Positions 8,896 through 17,553 of a stretch of DNA of 64,000 nucleotides are shown here, piece after piece. How positions within the stretch are numbered: position 1 is the first letter of the stretch; every line of letters starts with the position of its first letter. The stretch spans positions 186,001-250,000 of the forward strand of contig NZ_CP142884.1 in NCBI RefSeq assembly GCF_040760075.1, given 5' to 3'. The position numbers and the translations under genes were made by a program. Source of the stretch: Sphingobacterium sp. R2. Lineage in GTDB: Bacteria > Bacteroidota > Bacteroidia > Sphingobacteriales > Sphingobacteriaceae. The notes under the pieces are model-generated. The model did not search any database. It was not told where the DNA came from and saw nothing but the letters and a program-made list of their open reading frames with translations.

Positions 8896-9014
8896 GTGCA
8901 ACCTAAGAATTATAAATTATAGCACGTATTTACACGAATCTATTCGCGTAAACGCAAGCGCATACCTTGCCGAACATTCTTGTATTCATCAGACCAGAAA
9001 GCATCTAAAAATAC

Positions 9015-9425
9015 TTAACTACTGAAAGGATCTATCTTTTTCTCTGTTTTTACGATTTTAATCAGATGCTCCAGCGCATTTTTCAGACGCTTGGCGTCAT
9101 CTTCTGTTTGGATAGCCCATAAAATTTCATCCGTGCTTGGCGACGACTTGAATCGAATTTGATAACCTGATTTTACCCTAGCAATGACAAGTACATCTGA
9201 TTTCGCAATATCACTTCGAAAATGCTGGCCACTGGAAAGAAAGACTGTCAGCACTTTCCCATCTACCGTCACCGTATCAATTTTTGTATCTTTATAATGG
9301 TAAGCAACTTTATACAGCTTGTTAATATAGGCCATCGTCTGCTGTTTATTCAAACCCGCCTTTTGGGCTGTTGTGGGTATTACTATACCAATTGCCAAAA
9401 GAAAGCACAAGAAGAAATTTTTCAT
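9015..9425 (-). CDS. Secreted protein of unknown function
   Basis: A 136-residue protein with a signal peptide (MKNFFLCFLLAIGIVIPTTAQ). The mature part has a helix (KQQTMAYINKLYKVAYHY), then alternating strands and a C-terminal amphipathic helix (DDAKRLKNALEHLIKIV). Small secreted proteins of this shape are common in Sphingobacteriaceae and have no assigned role. No catalytic motif is visible. It is monocistronic. Confidence 0.68.
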   Translation of the reverse strand: MKNFFLCFLLAIGIVIPTTAQKAGLNKQQTMAYINKLYKVAYHYKDTKIDTVTVDGKVLTVFLSSGQHFRSDIAKSDVLVIARVKSGYQIRFKSSPSTDEILWAIQTEDDAKRLKNALEHLIKIVKTEKKIDPFSS

Positions 9426-9640
9426 TTATCTATTATTTTTTATTCTCGCATATTTACTTCAACATCGACAGCCAGGCCGATTCCTTTACAAGTGATCGCT
9501 ATTCACCAAAACAATCCATCCCATTTATCACCCGCGCAGAACAGTATGTAGCATCACTCTCAGGAGTAAAGTACGTTCCTTTTATTTATGGCTTAAAAAT
9601 ATAGATTTTATTTACTTTTTTATCTATGATCCTCAAAACA

Positions 9641-9689
9641 AAACTATTTTCAGCAGCAGCCTTTCGGTTTTCGCTGCTGAAAATAGTTT
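9641..9689 (-). terminator. Strong 17-bp hairpin terminator of the VWA gene
   Basis: Bases 9641-9657 and 9673-9689 form a perfect 17-bp inverted repeat (arms end ...TTTTCAGCAGC and GCTGCTGAAAA...) with a 15-base loop. On the minus strand it lies 19 bases after the VWA gene stop codon and runs into a T-rich stretch, as expected for an intrinsic terminator. Confidence 0.75.
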
Positions 9690-9707
9690 TAGATATGCTC
9701 TTCCTAT

Positions 9708-11579
9708 CTATTCCTTCGATCTCAATAAGTCTCGCGCATTTTCAGCCATACGGATAAATTCAGCCCGATAACCTTCCTCGTCTTTTCCTTTGGAAGCTTT
9801 TGCGCGCACGATCAGCTGGTCAAAATTGGCCTTTTGCTTAAAATCAGAATCACGAAGTAGTAAACCAAGTTCCGCTACCGCTGTTGCAAAGCGTAAATCG
9901 TCACTCACATTGTTCAACTCGGTTACCGCAGTCCCTACCACCTTTTGCTGCAACTTACTTTTCTGCCCTTCAGGCTCTTTGTACCGAAATTTAACTGTTG
10001 CCAGTTCAGCATTTCTACGTCCGGTTGCAGCATTTGCATGCTGCTGACATTTTAATGGATCTACCGTTCCGACCATTCCCGACTCAACCCCGACAGGTAC
10101 AATTTCATACAAGGCTGTCACCACGTGGCCTACGCCCATATCACCGCCCATCTTTTGATCATTATTAAAATCCTCGGCCTCCAGCATACGATTTTCATAT
10201 CCTACCAAGCGATAGGCCTGCACATAACTTGGATTGAATTCGACCTGAATCTTTACATCTTTAGCAACAGTAAACAACGTTCCCCCAAATTCGGTCACCA
10301 TCGCCTTTCGCGCTTCCGAAATATTATCGATATAAGCGTAATTTCCATGACCTTTGTTCGCAAGGATTTCCATCTTACTGTCCTTAAGATTCCCCATGCC
10401 ATAACCGAGTACCGTAAGGAAAATGCCTGATTTACTTTCTTTCGCAATCAATTCTTCCATCGATTCGTCACTGTACTCTCCAACATTGAAATCACCGTCA
10501 CTCGCCAAAATAATTCGGTTGTTTCCACCTTTGATATATTGTTGCTTGGCAATTTCGTAAGCCTTCTTAATTCCCGCTGCACCAGCGGTACTCCCGCCTG
10601 CTTCCAGCTCCTCAATAGCCGATTTTATTTTCATCTTTTCATCACCAGGCGTACTTTCCAATTTTACCCCTGCCGAGCCGGCATACGTCACAATAGCCAC
10701 ATGGTCTATGTCACGAAGCTGATCAACCAACATCTTCAACGAAGCTTTTACTAAAGGCAGACGCCCCGGCCCCATCATCGATCCAGAAACATCAATCAAA
10801 AACACCAAATTGGAAGCTTTAAGCTTTGCCGTTGGCATATCTTTCGCTTTTAACGTTACGCGCATAAGTTGATGTGCACTATTCCAGGGTGCCTTCGTCA
10901 ATTCAGTGACCATATTTACAGGCTCACCATGTTTAGGTCCAGCCACCTCATACTGAAAATAATTGATCATTTCTTCAACGCGTACCGCATCTTTTTCAGG
11001 CAAACTTCCCGAATTTATAAAACGACGTACATTACTATAAGAGGCGGCATCAACATCTGCCGCAAACGTTGATAAAGGTTCTTTAAGCGGATTGATAAAC
11101 TTATTTTCCTTTACCTTCCGATAAGATTCCTGGTTTTGATTCGGCATATATGCCTTCCCTCGGATATACAAACTTGACACTTGTCCAGACAAGGCTGTAT
11201 TAACATGCATCATCGGTGCCGTCTGGCGCTTCACTTTGCGCTCATATCCGGTCACCACTACTTCATCCAGTGTATTGTTTTGCTGCAACAACGCCACATC
11301 AACCTTTGAGCGATGGTTGACCGCGATCCGTTGCTCGAGATATCCGACATAACTAAAAATCAAGGTATTTTTACCATCCCGAACCTGGATGCGATAATTT
11401 CCTTTATCATCAGTCAGGCTCTGCTCTTTAGTTACGACATTGCTTACCTGCACTCCGGCAAGAGCAATTCCCGTATATGCATCAACCACCTTACCGCTAA
11501 CTTCATATCCGTTCTTGGCGTATCCGCCCAAGGATAGCAACAAGCCTATCACAAAAAGTATTGTTCTCATAACATTCAT
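9708..11579 (-). CDS. VWA-domain protein with carboxypeptidase-like N-domain (YfbK type)
   Basis: A 623-residue exported protein. After the signal peptide (1-21) comes a carboxypeptidase-D regulatory-like beta domain (about 24-98), then the SusC-like motif LDEVVVTGY at 104-112. A YfbK-type N-domain (about 150-255) and a von Willebrand A domain follow; its metal site DVSGSM is at 263-268. The C-terminal third matches the DUF3520 region. These proteins are thought to bind partner proteins at the cell envelope through the metal-dependent VWA site. The gene is divergent from a sigma-factor operon with only 72 bases between, suggesting shared control. Confidence 0.88.
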   Translation of the reverse strand: MNVMRTILFVIGLLLSLGGYAKNGYEVSGKVVDAYTGIALAGVQVSNVVTKEQSLTDDKGNYRIQVRDGKNTLIFSYVGYLEQRIAVNHRSKVDVALLQQNNTLDEVVVTGYERKVKRQTAPMMHVNTALSGQVSSLYIRGKAYMPNQNQESYRKVKENKFINPLKEPLSTFAADVDAASYSNVRRFINSGSLPEKDAVRVEEMINYFQYEVAGPKHGEPVNMVTELTKAPWNSAHQLMRVTLKAKDMPTAKLKASNLVFLIDVSGSMMGPGRLPLVKASLKMLVDQLRDIDHVAIVTYAGSAGVKLESTPGDEKMKIKSAIEELEAGGSTAGAAGIKKAYEIAKQQYIKGGNNRIILASDGDFNVGEYSDESMEELIAKESKSGIFLTVLGYGMGNLKDSKMEILANKGHGNYAYIDNISEARKAMVTEFGGTLFTVAKDVKIQVEFNPSYVQAYRLVGYENRMLEAEDFNNDQKMGGDMGVGHVVTALYEIVPVGVESGMVGTVDPLKCQQHANAATGRRNAELATVKFRYKEPEGQKSKLQQKVVGTAVTELNNVSDDLRFATAVAELGLLLRDSDFKQKANFDQLIVRAKASKGKDEEGYRAEFIRMAENARDLLRSKE

Positions 11580-11651
11580 TTTTTTGCCAAGGGATGCACG
11601 AAATATTAAATTTCCATAAACCAGAAAAAAAAAATACTTTTAGCCTATATA

Positions 11652-12230
11652 ATGTCCGCATTTAAGTCGTCGAAAATAGATACACCACAAGACCACGAGC
11701 TCTTGTTGCGCTATCAGGAGTCCATGGATCTTCAGGTATTGGGCGATCTATACCAGCGACATACCGAAATGGTATATTATGTTTGCTTAAGGTATCTCCA
11801 AGACTCCGAATTGAGCAAAGATGCCGTCATGAATATCTTTGAGGAATTAATATATAAAGTCAACAAGCAAGAAATCAAAGATTTTCCAAGATGGCTCTAT
11901 GTATTAAGCAAAAATCATTGTCTGATGTATTTGAGGTCTCAAAAAAACAAATCTCAAATTTCTTTGGATGAATTTGTGAAATTTCCGGGAGACCTGCATC
12001 AGTATGAACAATATGATGAAAAAGAAGAACAATTAACAGCCATGGAAGGCTGTCTGGACAAATTGCCAGAAAAACAGCAACAGTCGGTCAGACTTTTCTT
12101 TTTAGAGGAAAAATGTTACAAAGAGATCAGTGAATCTACCGGTTATAGCTTGAACGAAGTAAAGAGTTATATCCAAAATGGAAAACGGAATTTAAAAAAT
12201 TGCATGGAGGCTTGGAATGAGCAACAGTAA
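11652..12230 (+). CDS. ECF-like RNA polymerase sigma factor
   Basis: A 192-residue sigma-70 family protein. Region 2 (about residues 25-100) includes LLRYQESMDLQVLGDLYQRH and the core-binding DSELSKDAVMNIFEEL segment. Region 4 (about 130-185) has the helix-turn-helix LPEKQQQSVRLFFLEEKCYKEISESTGYSLNEV. It would direct RNA polymerase to a small regulon. The coding end overlaps the next gene by 14 bases, so translational coupling with its membrane partner is likely. A -7-like TACTTTTA lies 13 bases or so before the start. Confidence 0.88.
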   Translation: MSAFKSSKIDTPQDHELLLRYQESMDLQVLGDLYQRHTEMVYYVCLRYLQDSELSKDAVMNIFEELIYKVNKQEIKDFPRWLYVLSKNHCLMYLRSQKNKSQISLDEFVKFPGDLHQYEQYDEKEEQLTAMEGCLDKLPEKQQQSVRLFFLEEKCYKEISESTGYSLNEVKSYIQNGKRNLKNCMEAWNEQQ

Positions 12231-13485
12231 TTACGACATAGCATACTTAAAGAAATACGTCAACGGCGAACTATCTCCTACAGAGATGTACGCTCTTGAG
12301 CGTGAGGCACAGCGTGACCCCATGTTGGCGGATATGCTGATGGGTATAGAAATGGATCAAAATAAAACCGTAATTACAGCAATCAATCAGCAGATTAGCC
12401 AACGTGCAAAAAGGGATAAGGCTGCTAAAATTAAAATATTGGACTGGAAAAGACTAGCCATTGCCGCCTCAACAGTAATCGTTTTGGGAGTAGGTCTTTT
12501 ACTTTTCTGGCAGCAGGAAAAAAATAGATCTGAGACAAAACGTACTGCCGACGTACACGTTACCCCGGATAAGCCAAAAACAACGGTTATGGGCGAAGAT
12601 TCTACCACGGCCACGGATGATATCAAATCAAATATCGAACCGCAAGATCGTTCGCCACAATTGGCAGATAACAACAGTCCCCGTTTTCGTGAAGAACATC
12701 CACAAGAGGAGGTCGCGATTTTATCGCGCGAACCCTCCCTACGTGTAAAATCACTGGAAGAGATGGAAGGACCTCTTAATAGCGATCGTCCTGTATTTGG
12801 ACTGAGACCTCAAGACAGTGCGACCGTGATTGGCTATACACCGATGGCAATGCAAAGAGAGTCCTCTCAAACGATGATGCGAGGAAGCTCGAGTTTCAAT
12901 AATACACTTGCTGGCAAAGCTGCGGGGATTTCGTCAGTACAACAAGGAGGTATACCCCTTCAACTCACCGTTCGCGACAAAGAAACGGGCTTACCTCTTT
13001 CAGGAGTTACCATCATTCAACCCAATAGTAAATTGGCGACCAACACTGACGCGCAGGGACAGGCGACCATCCAACCAAGTTCGGTGGATTCACTCGTCGA
13101 CATCGTGGCGCTAGGTTATAATACCGTCGCAGTGAATATGCGCCGCAGTAAAAATACCACAATCAGATTGCAGCCCTCCAGCAACTCACTGGATGAAGTC
13201 GTCGTCACCACGATGTCTTCACGCAAATCAAAAAGTGCTGAACCCGTTTGGGGCTGGAGATCATTCAACAATTATATTAAGAAAAAAACAGCCAAAAGCC
13301 GTTACGAAGGCACCGTACGCATAAGCTTCTATGTTGATAAGGGCGGATTTCCAACAAATATTAGTATTCTACAAAGTGCAAACGATTACCTGGATGCCAA
13401 AGCCAAGGAAATTATACTTTCAGGTCCCAAATGGAAAGGAGAAGATTACCGATATGTTACATTAACCTTAGAATTCACGCTGTAG
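12217..13485 (+). CDS. Anti-sigma-like membrane protein with carboxypeptidase-like and TonB C-terminal domains
   Basis: A 422-residue mosaic. Residues 5-60 look like a cytoplasmic anti-sigma segment (YLKKYVNGELSPTEMYALE). One transmembrane helix follows at about 80-98. The periplasmic part has a charged linker, a plug-like segment FNNTLAGKAAGI (227-238), a carboxypeptidase-D regulatory-like domain (248-318), the motif LDEVVVT (325-331) and a TonB C-terminal-like domain (about 362-422). It overlaps the sigma gene by 14 bases and is probably its regulator. The architecture could pass an outer-membrane signal to the sigma factor; this is an inference from domains. Confidence 0.8.
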   Translation: MSNSNYDIAYLKKYVNGELSPTEMYALEREAQRDPMLADMLMGIEMDQNKTVITAINQQISQRAKRDKAAKIKILDWKRLAIAASTVIVLGVGLLLFWQQEKNRSETKRTADVHVTPDKPKTTVMGEDSTTATDDIKSNIEPQDRSPQLADNNSPRFREEHPQEEVAILSREPSLRVKSLEEMEGPLNSDRPVFGLRPQDSATVIGYTPMAMQRESSQTMMRGSSSFNNTLAGKAAGISSVQQGGIPLQLTVRDKETGLPLSGVTIIQPNSKLATNTDAQGQATIQPSSVDSLVDIVALGYNTVAVNMRRSKNTTIRLQPSSNSLDEVVVTTMSSRKSKSAEPVWGWRSFNNYIKKKTAKSRYEGTVRISFYVDKGGFPTNISILQSANDYLDAKAKEIILSGPKWKGEDYRYVTLTLEFTL

Positions 13486-13630
13486 ATACGTACAGCATAT
13501 TTCTAAACACAAAAACAGGCTAAACTTTTTAAAGCATTAATTTTTACACCAAATTAATCAGCAAAGTGATTTTGATATAAAATTATTTCCTACTTTAGCG
13601 CTATAATTATTAACCATACAGTCATTTTTT

Positions 13631-15601
13631 ATGAAAAGTTTTTTAACTGGCCTACTCGTGCTTAGCTGTTTATACGTACAAGCACAAGATTTTTCATTCG
13701 GTAAAATAAAAAAGGAAGATTTTGCCATCCATATGGACAAAATAGACACGGCTGCAAATGCCTTTGTCTTACGTGAATATGGATCAGCTGAAGTCAACTA
13801 CAACAAGAATAAAGGTTTAATTGTTGAATTTTTCAAACATGTACGCATTAAAATCTTAAACAAAGAAGCCTATAATTATGCAAACTTCAGCATTCCATTA
13901 TACAAAAGCGGAACTGAGCGGGAAGTTCTTATGGACATCAAGGGGGCATCCTATCATCTTGTCGGTGACAAAATTGTAGAAACAGAGATGACCAAAGCAA
14001 ATATATTTTACGAAAACTCCTCAGAAAACTATGCAGTAACGAAAGCAGCTATTCCACAGGTTCAAGAAGGTACAATTATTGAATACCGCTATCGTACGGA
14101 ATCTCCATTCATCTTTAACCTGAATTCTTGGGAATTTCAGGAAGACCTTCCTAAACTTTATAGTCAGTACGTTACGCGCATTCCCGAAATCTGTCATTAC
14201 AAAGCCAATCTAAAAGGAGGGCTAGCCGTCAGTAACAGAAAAGTAGAAAATTACAATACAGGTCTATATTCTGAAGTCGGAGAAATATTAGGAAGTAAAA
14301 CGATCTATACCATGGAAAATATTCCAGCTTTCCATGCCGAAGATTATATGACTTCTTCCAAAAACTTTAGATCGATTATTTTCTTCGAACTCGGTCGATA
14401 CAGTGTTCCAATGGGAACAACAAAAGACTTCTCGCTCACTTGGGAAAATGTCAGAGATAAACTGGTACAAAGTGAAAGCTTTGGTGGGCAGATAAAGCGA
14501 AAAGGTGCGTTGAAAGATTTTATCGACCCTATATTACAAAACGCACAAGATGACCTCGAAAAAGCGGCACGATTGTATTCCTATTTTCAAAAACAAATAA
14601 AATGGAACAATCAACATTCAATTTATGCAAAAAACATTAAAGATGCCATTGAAAAAAGAACAGGCAATAGTGCAGATATCAACCTCGGACTTGTCAATGC
14701 TTTACGCTACGCAAAATTAGAAGCGACGCCTGTGATCTTATCTACGCGTGACAATGGATATGCCGGACTTTATTCACCCGCAATATCGGAGTTCAACCAC
14801 GTGATTGCACAAGTAAAAATAGGTGAAAATTACTATCTGCTGGACGCCACCTCTCCCTATGAAATGTTTGGAAATATTCCGATGAAATGTGTCAACTACC
14901 AGGGAAGATCGATTCCCCTCGAAGGTGAATCCGACTGGGTAAAACTCGATGCAAATCTTCCGTCCACTTACAGTAACTTTTTCTACGGTGAACTATCTGA
15001 AAATGGTGAACTAAAAGGGAAATGGATAACATCACGGAATGGTTATGGTGCGTCCAAAATGCGAGAGCGTCTTCAAGGAAGCAATTCGGAAGAAGAATAT
15101 TACGAAAAAATAGATGAAGAAAATAATCGCATCAGAATCAACAGTTTTAAAGTATCTAACCGGGAATCACTTGATAAACCATTAACTGAGGAGTTTGAAA
15201 TTGAGATTAAAAATTTTGCAACCTTGCAAAATGATCAGCTTCATTTCAATCCTTATATTGATACCAAAATGTCTAAAAATCCTTTCAATCTAACAGAGCG
15301 GAATTACCCAATTGACTTTGGTTCCTTAATTCAAGAAGAAAGCTACATGGAAATCAAATTGCCAAAAGGCTATTCCTATCCATCAGAAGGTAAGTTAAAA
15401 AATATCAGTATGGCTCTGCCTGAGCGTGCTGCTCGATATATTTTCAAAATCAATAATACAGCGCCGGATGTTCTGATTATCGAATCGGCAACACAGTTAA
15501 ACAAACCCTTATTTATGCCCGAAGAATACTTTGATTTAAAAGAGTTTTTCAGCAGAATTATACAAGCAGAAAAATTGGATGTCGTACTCAAAAAAATATA
15601 A
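13631..15601 (+). CDS. DUF3857/transglutaminase-like secreted protein
   Basis: A 656-residue exported protein (signal peptide 1-19). Residues about 55-215 match DUF3857, followed by a transglutaminase-like core at about 300-430. In this core the usual catalytic cysteine position holds Ser347 (GNSADI), while a histidine (EFNHVI) and an aspartate (LLDATSPYEM) are kept. The C-terminal 200 residues are beta-rich. Many Bacteroidota homologues share the serine, so it may bind peptides or glycans rather than cross-link them. It is single, downstream of the sigma pair but 145 bases away. Confidence 0.87.
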   Translation: MKSFLTGLLVLSCLYVQAQDFSFGKIKKEDFAIHMDKIDTAANAFVLREYGSAEVNYNKNKGLIVEFFKHVRIKILNKEAYNYANFSIPLYKSGTEREVLMDIKGASYHLVGDKIVETEMTKANIFYENSSENYAVTKAAIPQVQEGTIIEYRYRTESPFIFNLNSWEFQEDLPKLYSQYVTRIPEICHYKANLKGGLAVSNRKVENYNTGLYSEVGEILGSKTIYTMENIPAFHAEDYMTSSKNFRSIIFFELGRYSVPMGTTKDFSLTWENVRDKLVQSESFGGQIKRKGALKDFIDPILQNAQDDLEKAARLYSYFQKQIKWNNQHSIYAKNIKDAIEKRTGNSADINLGLVNALRYAKLEATPVILSTRDNGYAGLYSPAISEFNHVIAQVKIGENYYLLDATSPYEMFGNIPMKCVNYQGRSIPLEGESDWVKLDANLPSTYSNFFYGELSENGELKGKWITSRNGYGASKMRERLQGSNSEEEYYEKIDEENNRIRINSFKVSNRESLDKPLTEEFEIEIKNFATLQNDQLHFNPYIDTKMSKNPFNLTERNYPIDFGSLIQEESYMEIKLPKGYSYPSEGKLKNISMALPERAARYIFKINNTAPDVLIIESATQLNKPLFMPEEYFDLKEFFSRIIQAEKLDVVLKKI

Positions 15602-15681
15602 TAACCCTTAACAAAAACTTCATTTTATATTGATGATAAGCTTAAATAAGGGTAGTAAATTTGAATATCAAAAAAAATAAA

Positions 15682-15777
15682 ATGATTAAAGATTCAGATT
15701 TATTCGAACTAGAGCATACCTTCCTCGGAGAAGGTTTCGAATTAGATGGTGATGATATTATCACCGATGAAGACTAG
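15682..15777 (+). CDS. Possible 31-residue acidic peptide
   Basis: A short frame from ATG at 15682 to TAG at 15775-15777. The product is strongly acidic (11 Asp or Glu residues among 31), begins MIKDSDLFELEH and ends DDIITDED, with a central FLGEGFELDG. It has a purine-rich AAAAAAAATAAA leader before the ATG and is followed 44 bases on by a good intrinsic terminator. I do not recognise it. It could be a small protein, a leader peptide or chance; the terminator shows only that the region is probably transcribed. Confidence 0.4.
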   Translation: MIKDSDLFELEHTFLGEGFELDGDDIITDED

Positions 15778-15820
15778 GTCTTCACTTTTTAAGCAAGTAT
15801 TATTCCCCTTATATAATCTC

Positions 15821-15850
15821 AAAGCCCAGACATTCTTTGCTGGGCTTTTT
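15821..15850 (+). terminator. Rho-independent terminator
   Basis: AAAGCCCAG (15821-15829) pairs perfectly with CTGGGCTTT (15840-15848), a 9-bp stem with a 10-base loop, and the right arm runs into TTTTT (15846-15850). It ends the transcript of the DUF3857 gene and/or the 31-residue frame. Confidence 0.8.
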
Positions 15851-15940
15851 CTTGACATCCTCAAAATGATTGGCCAAATGAGCAAACGCGAATTTCGTGT
15901 TACAAAAGCAAACATTGGCTGCACACATGTTTTGTGAATT

Positions 15941-17425
15941 TTATGAGTTAATGTCCATCAAGTCCCTATACGCCGACCTTAACAAATAAATTGCTTCCGA
16001 CATACGCTGCTCGTCTAAATGAGCAAAACCCAATCGCAACGCAGTAACCATCCTATTTTGATATAGACAACTGCTAGGTATTAATAATCCCTTGTCTCGT
16101 GCCTTTTCCTGTAAAACAGTCAATGAAAAAATAGGTTTGAACTGTACCCAAAAAGCCAGTCCAGCCTCCGGAACTGTGAAAGTAACCTCATCTTCAAAAT
16201 AACGCCGCAACAACACCCCAAACAACGCTTTGCGCTCTGAAATTGTTTTCTGAAATTTGCGCTGATAACGAAAGATATCACCCTGATGGATAATTTCACC
16301 CAATGTTTTCTCAATCATAAAATTCGGTTTCCCGAATATATTCAGATATTTTTTCCCCTCCTCTAGCAGATCCTGAGGTGCGATCAAAAAATTCATTTGG
16401 AAGCCGGGGGCAAAGAAACTTCCGAAAGCACCAGTGTAAATCACCCGGTTGCCTGCATTTTTCCGAAAAAGCGATTCCCCTTTTGTTTTAAAAAAGGACG
16501 ATTCGAAATCTACATCATCCTCAATAATAATAAAGTCATATTGCTCGGCCAGTTGTAACAGTTGAATTTTCCGCTTTTCGGAAAGGTTAACCGTCGTTGG
16601 ATACTGACATCTGGAGTTGAGATAAACACATCTGATCTCGCCGGGCTTAAATTGATCGACGATCCTATCGACGATCATACCCTCCGCATCTACCGGAACG
16701 GTCTTCAGCTTGGCTCCTGCTTGACTAAATATCATATTGGGAAGAAAATAACTTAAATTCTCCACCAGCACAATATCGTCACGACGAATTAATAACCGGG
16801 ATAAAATGGAAAAGATTTGCTCACGGCTGGCAATTGGCAACACGAAGTTCCGCGAAAGATGAAATCCCCTGGTCAAGTTCAAATAATAACTTAACTGGTC
16901 CCTAAAAAACAGATTCCCCTCTATAGTGGTCGGAAAGTCATCAGTTTTCTTTTTGCGTTTAACCATTGATGCGTAAAAACGGACCAGTTCCTCAGCACTA
17001 ATAATACTGTAATCTGGTGTGCCATCCGTAAAATAATACTTCGCTGTAGCTTCCAACTTAGGCATATCCAATATCAGCTCCTTTCGGAAAGTATAAGGAG
17101 CAAAGTGAGGTGGTTGCCTAAATGCACCAATGGTCGATGTCGAAACGTCAATACGTTCGGGATTTTTCACAAAAGTACCTCGATTGGGTACAATGTTCAC
17201 CCAGCCCTGCTCCTGCAATTCAGCCAGTGCGGCTACGATAGTCTTTCGGTGCACGTTCAATTCATCTGCAATCTTTCGGCTTCCAGGCAACAAATCTCCA
17301 TCCTCCAAAAAATTTCGCTTAATGGCATTAATAAATTGATACACAATCTGTAGATAGACAGCGTCATCCTTGCGACGGTCAATCTTAATAATGGAATGAA
17401 AAGCTATACCAACCGGACTACTCAT
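15941..17425 (-). CDS. MocR-type GntR regulator with a degraded aminotransferase domain
   Basis: A 494-residue fusion of a GntR winged helix (about residues 15-85; LLPGSRKIADELNVHRKTIVAAL) with a class I aminotransferase-like domain (about 110-490). In working MocR proteins the PLP lysine sits in a GTFSK..P..R motif. Here the segment reads GAFGSFFAPGFQMNF: the lysine position is Ser336 and the arginine position is Gln343. The usual DDYD and HQFPTG motifs also read DDVD and CQYPTT. So it probably does not bind PLP as an internal aldimine. It is divergent from bioB with 128 bases between and may regulate it. A minus-strand -7 element lies at 17445-17452. Confidence 0.88.
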   Translation of the reverse strand: MSSPVGIAFHSIIKIDRRKDDAVYLQIVYQFINAIKRNFLEDGDLLPGSRKIADELNVHRKTIVAALAELQEQGWVNIVPNRGTFVKNPERIDVSTSTIGAFRQPPHFAPYTFRKELILDMPKLEATAKYYFTDGTPDYSIISAEELVRFYASMVKRKKKTDDFPTTIEGNLFFRDQLSYYLNLTRGFHLSRNFVLPIASREQIFSILSRLLIRRDDIVLVENLSYFLPNMIFSQAGAKLKTVPVDAEGMIVDRIVDQFKPGEIRCVYLNSRCQYPTTVNLSEKRKIQLLQLAEQYDFIIIEDDVDFESSFFKTKGESLFRKNAGNRVIYTGAFGSFFAPGFQMNFLIAPQDLLEEGKKYLNIFGKPNFMIEKTLGEIIHQGDIFRYQRKFQKTISERKALFGVLLRRYFEDEVTFTVPEAGLAFWVQFKPIFSLTVLQEKARDKGLLIPSSCLYQNRMVTALRLGFAHLDEQRMSEAIYLLRSAYRDLMDINS

Positions 17426-17444
17426 TATGTTTATTTCGGACGAT

Positions 17445-17452
17445 CAAAGTTA
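17445..17452 (-). promoter_or_regulatory. Candidate -7 element for the MocR-like gene
   Basis: The minus strand reads TAACTTTG, an exact match to TAnnTTTG, 20 bases before the regulator start codon. No matching -33 element is evident at 19-21 bases. The 17426-17553 spacer should also hold the bioB promoter and operator; I could not define them. Confidence 0.35.
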
Positions 17453-17553
17453 AAATTTAATCTATAATCTTTGTAATCATCATAAAAAAACATCTTTAAA
17501 TAGGATGTCGAAACATTACTTAGTGAGATAGAACGGATTTTATAACAAAACTG

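Noticed and set aside
15746..15937. 63-residue frame across the terminator before the MocR-like gene
   Set aside because: It runs through the terminator hairpin at 15821-15850 and overlaps the 31-codon frame, so it is unlikely to be translated.
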